Below, piece by piece: positions 18,249 through 28,289 of a stretch of DNA of 64,000 nucleotides. A model generated the notes under the pieces. That model was not told the origin of the DNA. It searched no databases and was given only the letters and a program-made list of their open reading frames with translations. The stretch covers positions 19,091,460-19,155,459 of the forward strand of contig CM037871.1 of NCBI GenBank assembly GCA_021292105.1. Direction: 5' to 3'. Origin of the DNA: Anadara kagoshimensis. Taxonomy: Eukaryota > Mollusca > Bivalvia > Arcoida > Arcidae. The first letter of the stretch is position 1. Every line of letters begins with the position of its first letter. The position numbers were made by a program, and so were the translations under genes.

Positions 18249-21200
18249 ATGTCGAAGAGACCAGTCCGTCCACCACCACCTGTACCCAAACCAGGTATAC
18301 ATATAATGATAAGCTAAAAAATCACAAAAATGTGCAACTTAACCGAATCCAAGATCTAGAAATTTTGTGGGACAGATTGCAATGACAGTCGCTGTGCCCT
18401 CTGACGACTGTCATACAAGTTGTTTACATGATAATTATTTGCATGTATTAATTATTTCATGGAATTTACAAAAGATTTAAGTGGTGAATAAAGAATTCTC
18501 CATTTAATACACGGTTCTTGCATGACATTAAGTGAAGAAAAATAAATGACACCAGACAACCACGCCTGTCCAAGCAAATTTGAGAAGCTAATAAATCATG
18601 TTTATTGACAAGTGACAAAGGTTAATGTCGGTGACATGAAATTGTATAAACAGAATATTAACAGACAAACTATTGTTTTCAGGCAGATATTGAATTATTT
18701 TCCTTTTCCTCCTAATTGCATTCTAATCCACAGAGATCTTGAATCAGGATATTTATAAAAATCTCATCATAGATGGGTGATTTCTAGTTACTTATGATGA
18801 TATTTTTTCTAGAGTGATAATTATAAATATCCTGATTCCAGACTCCAATGTTCTAACCTTGAATACTCTATATTCCAATAAGTGAGTTGACTAATGCCTA
18901 ATGGTAAATTTTGCGCCGCAGTCAAGATAGGCAGTCAGTTCATGGAATGATGGATAGTGGACAAAACCAGAGTGTCTAGAGAAAACTCAGGGTTTTTCTT
19001 GATGCAGTCTTCCTGCATATCTGATGCAAGTTTTTCTTAATGGACCTTCAGAAATATTTCAGATTCTATGAATGGACCTCCAGAATTATTTCTGTGCATC
19101 CCATAGAACACAAAAATTAAATACATGTACATGCTGGGCTATAAATATTTTTTCAGTCTGAACAGATCTATATCGGCAGTAATATTTGAATGCTATTTAT
19201 AGTTGACAAAACGCTTGTTTGACTCGAATTATCTTTTTGTTTTAGCAAAGCGCAAATATGAAGTGGTTTTTTTTTGTGACTGTGCATCGTTTGCATGGCA
19301 TCGCAACAGAAAATTTTCCCCTTTTTTGGCAAACCTGTTATTAATAATCCCACCAATCATGACTATTTACAATGATAGTGGTTACATGTTTCCTGTTTAC
19401 AAAATCAATTGTAACATTTATCTTTACAAAGTCAATTGTAAACAAAACTTGAGCCAGCTTTAAGAGAATGTGACATCAAGTCAAATTCAACATGTTGATG
19501 GCTAAAGGTATATGGAAAATTAAAGATTTCATTGTCTCTTTTATTTCAGGTACTGTGAAGGTGGTGAAAGCACTGTATAATTATGATGCACAGCAGGTAA
19601 TATACTAAGTCTTATAATATTAACACACACCCATACACGCCCACACAGGCTAATGTCAGGGTGTTGAAAGCTCTGTAATTATGATGCACAAGTATCAATT
19701 GATATTTTTACAACATAGTCAATAGTATTATAGGGTTATTGAACTGATATTGTGAAATATTGTCCCGGGTTGACTCGACATTTGCACGAGCTTGTTCAAT
19801 AACCTTTTTATTATATAGTAAAAATAAATTTTGTTTACTTCCCACTAGTATTTCATCTCAAAATACCATTTTTTCTTGCAATACATAAATATTGCACTAG
19901 TTCTTGTAAAGGGATATAAGAACTAGTGCAGTATGACAACAACACAATCATGACATCATCAACCATGTAACAACAAACGTATGATGTCATAAATGACAGT
20001 GTCATGTGACAAAGCATGCAATATGAAAAATTGATTCTGGAAACCTCGGACTGCAACAAAGATTGTGTGCAAATATCGATATATATTGCACGCTAACACC
20101 TCAGGATTTATCCTTTAATTTCTATGTGATGCATATATTGCTATATAATAATTAATTATATAAGGGCTATCATTACAGTTATGGTGGAGTAAACTTGAGT
20201 GCCAGAAGAAACCAACTGACCTTCAGCAAACTAACTCTTCTCATACTACCACTGCGGTAGCTCAGTTGGTAGAGTGCTCGCTCCGTATGTGGGAGGTCGT
20301 GGGTTTGTGGGTCTGACCCAAGACTTGAAAGTGGGTAGTGACTGTTCTTTCGTCAAGCACTCGGCATTATGAAATGAAAGTCGCGGTTCTTTGGGATGGG
20401 AACTTAAAATAAACGAGGTCCCGTGTCACGGTGGGCTTGGCACGTTAAAGAACCCTGCTGTTTAATGCCATCAGTGCACACACAGGCAAAATTTCTGCAC
20501 CTTCGCCTATAGCTGGCGACATCTCGATATAAGTGAAATATTCTTGACTGGGACATTAAACATCATTACTCAACTCTCAACTCTTCTCATACTGAGATAT
20601 GCCCAAATGAAATTTGAATCTATACAGTGAGAGGCTCTCTGAGTTGAGTTGAGTAATGGTGTCTAACATCCTAGTCAAGAATAATTTACATATATCAAGA
20701 CTTCACCAGTTATATGCGAAGGTGCAGAAATTTTGCCTTTGTGTTGTGCTGATGGTATTATACAGCAGGGTTCTTTATCATGCCATGCCTACCCTGACAC
20801 GGGACCTTGTTTATTTTATGTTTCAATCTGAAAGATTAGAACTGTGGCTTTCATTTCGTAATGCAAAGTGCTTGGTGAAAGAACAGTCACTACCCACTTT
20901 CAACTCTTCGGTCAGACCCACGAACTCTCACTTACGGAGTGAGCACTCTACCAACTGAGCTACCACAGTATTCGTAATTATAGCTACAGAAGACACATTC
21001 AGTCCATGGGTGACATATACACAGACTGAACATAATACATGTATAATAAATTATGATAATTTTGTCTTTATCAGTATTCATGGTATTGTTGTAAATAAGT
21101 TGTGACAGTAACTCAATTTTCTTTTTCAGGAGGATGAGTTGTCATTCAAAGAAGATGACACATTGTATATCCTTGATATGGTCAGCAGTAAAGATTGGTG

Positions 21201-24200
21201 GAAAGCCAGGTGTGGAAAAAGAGAAGGGCTAATACCTAGTAACTATGGTGAGTAGAAACCACTCTTTGGGTATTTGCATGATTTCAATGGTGGCTTGAAT
21301 GAATGTCCCTCTGTCTGTCTATGTAAAATTGTGTCGGAGCCATATCTCATAGCTGCATTGGACAATTGCCATAAAACTTCACATTAATAATCTTCATGGT
21401 CCAACGGTGTGTCTTGACCTTGAACCAAGGTCATTTCATAAAGGTCAAGGTCGTGGGAACAGTATGTTTGAAAAACGTGTTCAATTATCATATCGGAAAG
21501 GTCATTAGGTCGTAGGAAAACATTAAATGTTGGGGGACAGGACATTTTGCTCTCAAGCTACAATTCTAGTTTGAATTCGGATTAGGTGTGTTGCTTCCTT
21601 CTACTAAGTTTACATTTTGTGAATATGTTTTTACAGTGAATGTTACCCCATACTTGCTGCCTACTTTAAGAAATTTGTCTTCTGCTGTTAAATTTACTGT
21701 TATAAGGGCTGCTTATTGGATGGTGAAAGAACTTAGCAACTGTTCAAGATAACATCAAAGTAATATAAAAATCGCTTCTTAACTGAGACTTTGATCTTTT
21801 GTTATTTCATATACCAGTGCATCAGGGTTCGGATTTGGCACTGGTTAAATGCCAGTGGTTTTCACAAAGTACCAGTTGAAAATATACGTACAAACAAAAA
21901 AAGTGAGTGCAAAACATGTGTGAAAAAAATAAAATTGCCAGTTGAAAATTAAGAATGCTGGTAGAAAAACTTTGTACTGGCAAACCTTTGCCAGAGGGGA
22001 GAAAAATTAAATTCTACCCCTGTGCATTTTATTTTTTCAATTGCAGTTCAAGAAAACACAGAATCTATAGATTTTCCACTTCATGAAGCAGCTAAGCGAG
22101 GAAACATTACATTTTTAGCTGAATGCATTAATAATCAGGTAAGACTGTAATTACCTACGCCATTGGTATAGTCCATCTCAGACAGAAACAAAATCTGATT
22201 CGACCCATTTTAGGTTTCTTTGTGACTTGATTACTGTAAACATATTTAATTTTGTGTGTATTTTTTTTTTTTTTTTTTTTTTTTTGCTGTATAGGAAAAT
22301 TAGACATATCCGTGTAGTTAAATTTTCGCGTTTTGAAATATGCACTATAGCACAATAAGCATAATATGATTTTCGCTCAGAATTAATTTATTGATTTGCT
22401 CGCAAAACAAATGGCAGCAAAAAAAGTGAAAATTAATTAATACATTGCGAAAATAAATGCGTTTACAGTAAATCGATTTTACCCGTTTTCTATGATCTTG
22501 ATTTCATTCATTCCAGGTTATTATGTGAGGTTGATTTTGTCCAAACTCCATTTCAGATTTTTTCTATGACATCTCTCAACTGTGGGAACTCAAATCCAAA
22601 AACTGCAGAGTGGCAACGAAATGTTATTTAAAATAAACTTATAATGTTACAATAAATAAACTTAGGTTTTATAATGTTACAATTCTAGACCTCCGACAGT
22701 GTTCATTCCAGAACGGGGCAATATGATCCTTTATTTTCTTAAGTAGCCCCATTGTTAAAGCCTTAGAAAGCCATTTTAAACCTTACATGAATGCAAAAAT
22801 ATTGATGTTTTTGTGTTTTACTGGAATTTCATATTGAAAATGGCCCCTTTCTGAAAAATCCTAAAATAAACACTGCTTAGGTATACATGTGCAATTACTT
22901 TATTACTATCCTTACAATAATTATACCCCCCGCAAACGAAGTTTGGGGGGGGGGGTATATAGGAATCACCTTGTCCGTCTGTCTGTCTGTCTGCCCGTCT
23001 GTCCGTCTGTCCCGCTTTGTGTCCGGAACAGAACTTTTGAACCGTAGCACCTAGGATTATCAAACTTGGTGTGTGGATGCATCATGGGAAGGCGATGTGT
23101 CATGTACCAAATTTAGGTCACTGTAACCTTGACTTTGACCTTTAACCTCATTGATAGTAAAACCTTGTGCATCTTCGTGTCCGGAACAGAACTTTTAAAC
23201 CGTAGCACCTAGGATTATCAAACTTGGTATGTGGATGCATCATGGGAAGGCGATGTATCATGTACCAAATTAAGGTCACTATGACCTTGACTTTGACCTT
23301 TGACATCTATGAAAGTAAAACCTTGTGCATCTTTGTGTCCGGAACAGAATTTTTGTACCGTAGCACCTAGGATTATAAAACTTGGTATGTGGATGCATAA
23401 TTGGAAGGCAATGTGTCATGTACCAAATTTAGGTCACTGTGACCTTGACTTTGACCTTTGACCTCTATGATAGTAAAACCTTGTGCATCTTCGTGTCCGG
23501 AACAGAACTTTTGTACTGTAGCACCTAGGATTATAAAACTTGGTATGTGGATGCATAATTGGAAGGCGATGTGTCATGTACCAAATTTAGGTCACTGTAA
23601 CCTTGACTTTGACCTTTGACCTATGATATGAGGGGTACCCATTTTGTGTAATCAACTCCTCTTACAGCTTTTAACCAAGAAGTCTGAAACTTTGCAGGAT
23701 GTTTCCATATACATTGAACATGTGCACCTCCTATTTTTGTTGGATTATATTATTTTGTTCATATTTTATGGGTAGATTAACTTAGTCATTTTTCAACAAT
23801 ATTCCATATGAGGGGTACTCATTTTGTGTAATCAACTCCTCTTACAGCTTTTAACAAACAAGTCTGAAACTTTACAGGATGTTTCTATATACATTGAACA
23901 TGTGCACCTCCTTTTTTGGCTGGGTTATATAGTTACTTAATTATATATGATCCAATTTTTTTAAAACTATGCATAAATATTGAGCATCATAAGAACATGT
24001 GCACCTGCCATTATCGGTTTCATCACATGTATTTTGTCGAATTATTAACATTTTCATACACAGAATTTTTCACATTACAATTTGGCCATACATACAATTT
24101 GTCCCCAGATCAAAAGTTGGGAACAGGGGTATTAGCCTCTTTCAGAGACAGTTCCAGTTTGAATTTAATCTGACCAATTCTTAGCTGTTGTGTCTAAAAA

Positions 24201-27200
24201 GGGATAACTCTGTCTTTATTTTATGAAAAGCTATTGGAATAAATGTACTGAAAGAGATTATGTCCTTCAAGTGAGAGTGAAAAGGTACTTGGGGCAATTG
24301 TTATCTTTGTGTTATCTAATATATTTATAGTTCACCTGCATCATGTAAATTAAGGGGCCCATATGGATGTATCTTTCAGGTCTGTAGATAGGTTTTAAGA
24401 TTGTTGCCTCTTCAGCAAGACTGTCAAATTGTCCCTGAAACCAATTTACCTCCCCTTGCGGGAAATATATCCGACACCAGCACAAATGAAAGATTCTTTT
24501 AATCTTGCTTTATAGGTGTTGGTAAATCCCTTTTTCTAAATAATCATCCCATTTGGTATATCTCTATGCAACATCAATTATCAATATACACAGCATCACA
24601 AAAGATTGTTTTAATTCTGTTTTATAGGTGTCAGTAAATGGCCTAGACAAAGCGGGATCTACACCATTACACTGGGCATCACATGGCGGACATCTTGATT
24701 GTTTAGAAGCTTTATTAGAGAAAAACTGTGAAGTCAATGCACAGGTAAGTTTATAAATTTAGTAATTAGACAAGGCCCCTGTCCCCTCCCTAAGCTATGT
24801 TCTCAATTGAAACCAATCTTAATGTAAAAACATTTGTCAGCTGGCTTCCCCATGTTAGGCATTTTTCATTGAGATCTCGGTTGTAGTTGAGTTTCTATGG
24901 AATTTCAGGTTTTCTCCATAATGTAAAAATTCCATGTTGCATAAAATGTTGTTCCAACTACTATTTATGTTATAACACAAGTTGATTTGTTCATCAAATG
25001 TTTAGAACTGTCAATATTCACCAGTGCAGCCTAGTTTTAAGTCCCAAAATTGTTGTGCAATTTGGAATTGGGAGTTATCTGATCAACATGCAGTGTTTCA
25101 CTCATGCTTAAAATAACTGAATAAAGAAGTTTCTCTTTTTTTTATTTTTTGTTTTCAAATTTCACTACCAGAATTGATAAAAAAAAACTGACCTTTAGAT
25201 TTTGCTATTGATACAATATTTCTTTTTATTTTAGAACAAACTGGGTGATACTCCTTTACATTCAGCAGCATGGAGAGGTCATGCTGATGTAGTCAAAATA
25301 TTATTAGATAAAGGTAGGTGTTAAAGTTGTCATCATTTCTTGCACCCCAGATTGAAAAATCTGTATAAAGAAAGGTGAAGGATATTTCCATGCTGCAAGC
25401 ATCCATCTCGGCAAACCTGGTTCTGGACCAAATGCATTAGAACTCTGGGTTGAGATTTTGTAGTGATAGATTCTATTCATCTTAAAACATAATAATTTGG
25501 AAATTTTGCATCACAAATTAATTTTCACCAGAAGTGACATTTCACATATTTTTGTGTATAAATGACTTTTAGCACAAATATCAAGTTAAATACATTAAAA
25601 TTCAATATTCACAAAATCTTGTTACTATTTTGCAATTTTACGCAAATAATAATATGAATGAAAGAATTTCCTGATTTACATAAGTACAGTTGGAGGCAGT
25701 GCTAGATTTCTGACTAGGTCATACCTGAAAGAGAAATCTCTTTTAAGGACAGTTTGCAAACTTATACTACTGTAAAGGGGATTATTTTCGTGAAATGAAA
25801 ATTTCACGATTTCTGAATCTGGCATTTCAGGTGGGTGTAACTTTCGAGTAACCAATATAAGTGGGTGTATATTCTATATAATATGATATATTAGCCTGTA
25901 TTGTAGACATTTTTCTTTTGGGCAATATTTTCGTGGTATTTCTTTAGCGCAAAATAAGATAGCATTTTACCCATGTGAAAATTTCACCCTTTACACTACT
26001 TGATTTTAAAAACTTCAATTACAGAAGAGATCCATAATCTTTATCAAGGTATGACCTTGTATGTGTAAATATTGTTTATGCATTTTACCAAAATTAAATA
26101 CCAGAGCTGAAGCGTATCAAGAGTGAACTACTAATATTTCATTAAGACATGCCAATTATATTGTTTGGGAAATTTTTGTAAATTTGCTCATGTAAGCTGA
26201 TAACATGTTCATTGTCATAAAAATGCTTCTATAACAGTTGTCTTGTAAATGCATTCAATTGTTACATTAAAATAGATAGGTGAAGTAAGAAGATGAACAC
26301 CAACATCTAAACAATAGCAGTTTATTATAAGTAGTGATATTGGTCTAGCTTTCGGCTTTCATCGGGTCCTGATGAAGGCTACCCCAAGCCGAGAGCTAGA
26401 CCAGTATCACTACTTATAATAAATTGCTATTGTTTACATGTTGGTGTTCATCTTCTAACTTCTCCAATTGTATTGCCACCGCACCGGTATCCACAAGGAT
26501 CCATCTACTCAATAGTCAGAGACTAACTAATATACAACCCGCCGGACGTTGAAACCACCCACTGCCAAACCTAGATTAAAATACTTAGATAGGTATAATG
26601 AAAATGGCAAGATCAAATTAAATGCATTCTTGATTTTGATTATAATTGATCTTTTAGTGTCCGATTTAGAAATGTAGCTTGCGAGACCATCCTGGTCATA
26701 AGGTCAAAGAAATAAAAAGCGAGAAAGAGGTAGAACTGGATTTATTCAAAACTCAACTAAGACTAAAATGATTGACCCATATTGGTCCACAGGGACAAAA
26801 TTATTTTTGGGCCAGTGGCTGAAGGTCCCCTTCTAGATTGAACACTGTCATTTACTCAGCACTATATTTAAGTATGCTCAAGTAGATCTTGGGAAACAAC
26901 ATCTTTATGTTATAAAAATTGTAAAGTTTTATTTATAATGGATTACTGGTAAATGTCATAATGTGATTGCTGTTTTCTTGTACATGTTGTAGGAGCTGTG
27001 CCATCAATTAGAAATAATGAGAAAAGATTGCCATTAGATTTAGCTAAAGACAACCAGGTCAAAGCCTCTCTAAAATTAGCAAGTATGTACAGATTTATAT
27101 TTTAGATGTTAAACTACTGGAAAACCTCGTTATAATGCCCCTTGATAACTTTGCCACCTTGGTTATCGCCACACTATTTTGAAGTCCCAAAATCCATTTT

Positions 27201-27877
27201 GTTTAGGTTTTCTTTATCCGCCTCCCCAATTTATTCCCTTTATAACGGCAAAATTTGACAGAACAAATGGTGCGGATGAATCTTTATATATTTATTTTCA
27301 CAGTGCTAATTTTTCGCTTATTTCATGGTCATTTGTATTGCGCAAAAGTAAATACCAAGCAAAAATTATATTATGCTTATGATGTTTTAGTGCATCTTAA
27401 AAAAATGTGAACATTTAACTACGCGGATATGTCTAAATTTCCTTTACCGCGAAAATAAAAACACACATGAAATTAAATACTTTCACAGTAAATAAAAGTT
27501 GTTACGACCATTTTAAGGCTTTTTTTTGTACCCCTTGTAAACAAATTGTAGAAAGGTACTTAATTTCCACAATTTCAAAACTATAAGAAGCTAAATTTCC
27601 AAAATTTGTGAAAATATGTCCTTCCTGAAGTGGCCTATTTATTTTTTTTTATTTTTACAAATTTGTTAAAATATATTACTTTTTTAAAAAAAAAATCTAA
27701 ACAATTTGGAACCATTAACAATCTTGGCTACCTGGAATAGAAACAGTAGATATGGTACACTATTCTTGTGACGGGTCCTAAATGATTATCATACTTTTAT
27801 TAATATTGTATATTTCAGTGTCATCAAGAGCTAGTTTTTCACAACAAGATTATGGAGATGAAGAAGACTCAGACTAA
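18249..27877 (+). CDS. OSTF1: Osteoclast-stimulating factor 1 homologue, 8 coding exons
   Basis: Coding exons: 18249-18294, 19550-19596, 21130-21247, 22047-22138, 24628-24744, 25235-25313, 26993-27082, 27819-27877; 648 nt, 215 aa plus stop, all with GT/AG ends and matching phase. The protein starts with a proline-rich tip ([12 protein letters not shown]), then an SH3 domain (about 17-72: ALYNYDA, the WW pair at 54-55, PSNYV). Ankyrin repeats follow ([10 protein letters not shown] 81-90, [31 protein letters not shown]) and an acidic end, EEDSD. Human OSTF1 has 214 aa with the same order and end. Family knowledge: a cytoplasmic SH3-ankyrin adaptor that binds proline-rich partners, found in signalling and motility complexes; the name comes from an effect on bone resorption that cannot apply literally here. 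The AATAAA at 27937-27942 is a likely poly(A) signal. Confidence 0.97.
18737..18842. mobile_element. Small inverted-repeat element (OSTF1 intron 1)
   Basis: The ends GAATCAGGATATTTATA and TATAAATATCCTGATTC are perfect inverses around a ~65-bp centre with weaker inverted text (ATCATCAT / ATGATGAT). Confidence 0.7.
18885..19100 (-). mobile_element. S2-like SINE fragment (OSTF1 intron 1)
   Basis: Contains GAGTTGACTAATGCCTAATG, GCAGTCAAGATAGG and CAGTTCATGGAATGATGGA, followed by ACAAAACCAGAGTGTC, which resembles the S2 region that became the minisatellite at 5.6 kb. Diverged. Confidence 0.45.
19726..20165. repeat. Nested inverted repeats (OSTF1 intron 2)
   Basis: GGTTATTGAAC near 19734 is inverted as GTTCAATAACC near 19794. 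A tighter hairpin at 19890-19933 pairs TTGCACTAGTTCTT with AAGAACTAGTGCA. Outer text TTATATAGTA and CTATATAATAATT is also roughly inverted. This is probably a composite of decayed MITEs. Confidence 0.45.
20180..20640 (-). mobile_element. S2 SINE split by an S1 insertion (OSTF1 intron 2)
   Basis: S2 body text (AACCAACTGACCTTCAGCAA) lies left of 20248 and S2 head-side text (AGATATGCCCAAATG, AAATTTGAATC) right of 20593. The S1 copy 20248-20578 separates them and duplicated 15 bp of S2. Confidence 0.6.
20248..20578 (+). mobile_element. SINE family S1, full-length copy with 15-bp target duplication
   Basis: AACTCTTCTCATACT occurs at 20233-20247 and 20579-20593 as the target duplication. The head is tRNA-like (GCGGTAGCTCAGTTGGTAGA gives an intact A box). 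The B box is damaged by a small deletion (GTGGGTTTGTGGGTC in place of GGTTCGAACCC). Body and tail are close to consensus. Confidence 0.9.
20642..20968 (-). mobile_element. SINE family S1, diverged full-length copy
   Basis: Tail (TTGAGTTGAGTAATGGTGTC) at the left and tRNA-like head (GAGCACTCTACCAACTGAGC) at the right. It lies 64 bp from the preceding S1 copy in opposite orientation, so transcripts through OSTF1 intron 2 could fold into a long hairpin. Confidence 0.8.
21285..21575 (+). repeat. Fragment of a Helitron-like tandem-core element (OSTF1 intron 3)
   Basis: Contains CCCTCTGTCTGTCTATG, GTGTCGGAGCCATATCTCAT, a TGACCTTG-AAC-CAAGGTCA inverted repeat at about 21416, and an end on GGGGGACAGGACATTTTGCT. 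It resembles the element at 22.9 kb in style but not in unit sequence. No intact ends. Confidence 0.4.
21826..22022 (+). repeat. Dispersed repeat with 'CACTGGC' arms, copy 2 (OSTF1 intron 3)
   Basis: Starts CAGGGTTCGGATTTGGCACT, includes TGCCAGTGG, ACCAGTTGAAAAT, GCCAGTTGAAAAT and TACTGGCAAACC, and ends just before exon 4. Related to the copy at 9655-9820. Confidence 0.4.
22233..22475 (+). mobile_element. MITE family B, copy 1 (OSTF1 intron 4)
   Basis: Starts TTACTGTAAACATATTTAAT and ends with the inverse AAATAAATGCGTTTACAGTAA. Internal text includes AAATTAGACATATCCGTGTA and ATAAGCATAATATGATTTT. A T-run (22261-22286) lies near the left end. Confidence 0.75.
23019..23650 (+). repeat. Tandem array, four units of 158 bp with ERE-like palindromes
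   Basis: GTGTCCGGAACAGA begins at 23019, 23177, 23335 and 23493, exactly 158 bp apart. Each unit has an inverted hexamer pair at 23115, 23273, 23431 and 23589; units 2 and 3 are perfect (AGGTCA-n3-TGACCT), units 1 and 4 have one mismatch. TGACTTTGACCTTTGAC direct-repeat half-sites follow in each unit. Confidence 0.95.
23626..23985 (+). repeat. Two-unit 180-bp tandem repeat
   Basis: ATATGAGGGGTAC starts at 23626 and 23806, followed in both by TTTTGTGTAATCAACTCCTC, CTTTTAAC and ACATTGAACATGTGCACCTC. It directly follows the 158-bp array. Confidence 0.85.
25766..26001. mobile_element. MITE-like element (OSTF1 intron 6)
   Basis: The left end TACTACTGTAAAGGG and right end CCCTTTACACTACTTG are inverted, with GTGAAATGAAAATTTCAC and GTGAAAATTTCAC inside the ends. 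Confidence 0.65.
26278..26466. mobile_element. Near-perfect palindromic element, ~85-bp arms (OSTF1 intron 6)
   Basis: The left arm (AAGATGAACACCAACATCTA, TTATTATAAGTAGTGATATT, GGTCTAGCTTTCGGC) is repeated inverted on the right. The centre reads GTCCTGATGAAGGCT, a spacer and AGCCGAGAGCTAGACC; the other arm gives the same core with GAAA instead of GAGA. It has hammerhead-like spacing, discussed in the findings. Confidence 0.85.
27262..27492 (-). mobile_element. MITE family B, copy 2 (OSTF1 intron 7)
   Basis: Reverse orientation relative to copy 1, sharing ACGCGGATATGTCTAAATTT and ATTATGCTTATGATG (plus-strand view) and ending at TTTCACAGTAA. The opposite terminus has eroded. The open frame at 27179-27382 overlaps it and is not a gene. 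Confidence 0.65.
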
Positions 27878-27936
27878 CAAATATTTATTTTCATTTATTT
27901 GTTTATTGTTTTTATTAATATATTTGTAAAAATATA

Positions 27937-27942
27937 AATAAA
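27937..27942 (+). terminator. OSTF1 poly(A) signal
   Basis: AATAAA 60 bp past the stop codon, in an AT-rich 3' untranslated region. A longer alternative 3' end cannot be excluded because the following 3 kb is T-rich and has further AATAAA motifs. Confidence 0.6.
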
Positions 27943-28027
27943 ATACTATGCAATGTTCTTATCTAAATGTTACTGTTAGATCAACCATCTGTTACAAATT
28001 GTCCAAATCCTTTATTCTGTATGCCAT

Positions 28028-28285
28028 ACCCTAGTTTCACAGTCATTTCTTAACTAATATTTACCTTAACTTCAAGTGAACAAATTTTGACAAGCTTGGT
28101 TGGGAACCGAAAAATCATATATTTGTATTCATATCAAGTACAGAAGTCTTAGCTTAATGAAATCTTTAAATGAAAAAAAGGTCTTACATTTCTGAGAATC
28201 TTAATTTTTAATAAATTATGAAGATTACAAATTTGTAAAATTTTAGGAAAAGCTAAGTTAAGGAATGATTGTGAAACTGGAGCCT
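28028..28285. mobile_element. MITE family A, copy 2 (diverged)
   Basis: Left end CTAGTTTCACAGTCATTTCT and right end AAGGAATGATTGTGAAACTG are inverted repeats of the family A type. The interior is more diverged than in copies 1 and 3. It lies about 90 bp beyond the OSTF1 poly(A) signal. Confidence 0.75.
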
Positions 28286-28289
28286 GGTG

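Larger units (their letters stand above)
22921..24180 (+). mobile_element. Helitron-like tandem-core element in OSTF1 intron 4
   Basis: It opens with a G/C-rich hairpin (CCCCCCGCAAACGAAGTTTG, then a G-run, 22925-22958) and a run of GTCT/GTCC units. A four-unit 158-bp array and a two-unit 180-bp array (starting ATATGAGGGGTAC at 23626 and 23806) follow. The right terminus is not clear. The organisation resembles the 6.5-kb element but the sequence is unrelated. No coding capacity is visible. Confidence 0.5.

Noticed and set aside
20248-20325. Possible tRNA gene (A box and tRNA-like start)
   Set aside because: It is the head of an S1 SINE with a target duplication and a downstream body; the B box is damaged and no cloverleaf acceptor stem closes. 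The same holds for the heads at 58107, 61099 and 62935.
21784-22022. Candidate extra OSTF1 exon near exon 4
   Set aside because: The segment is a dispersed repeat and exons 3 and 4 already join in phase with perfect OSTF1 similarity.
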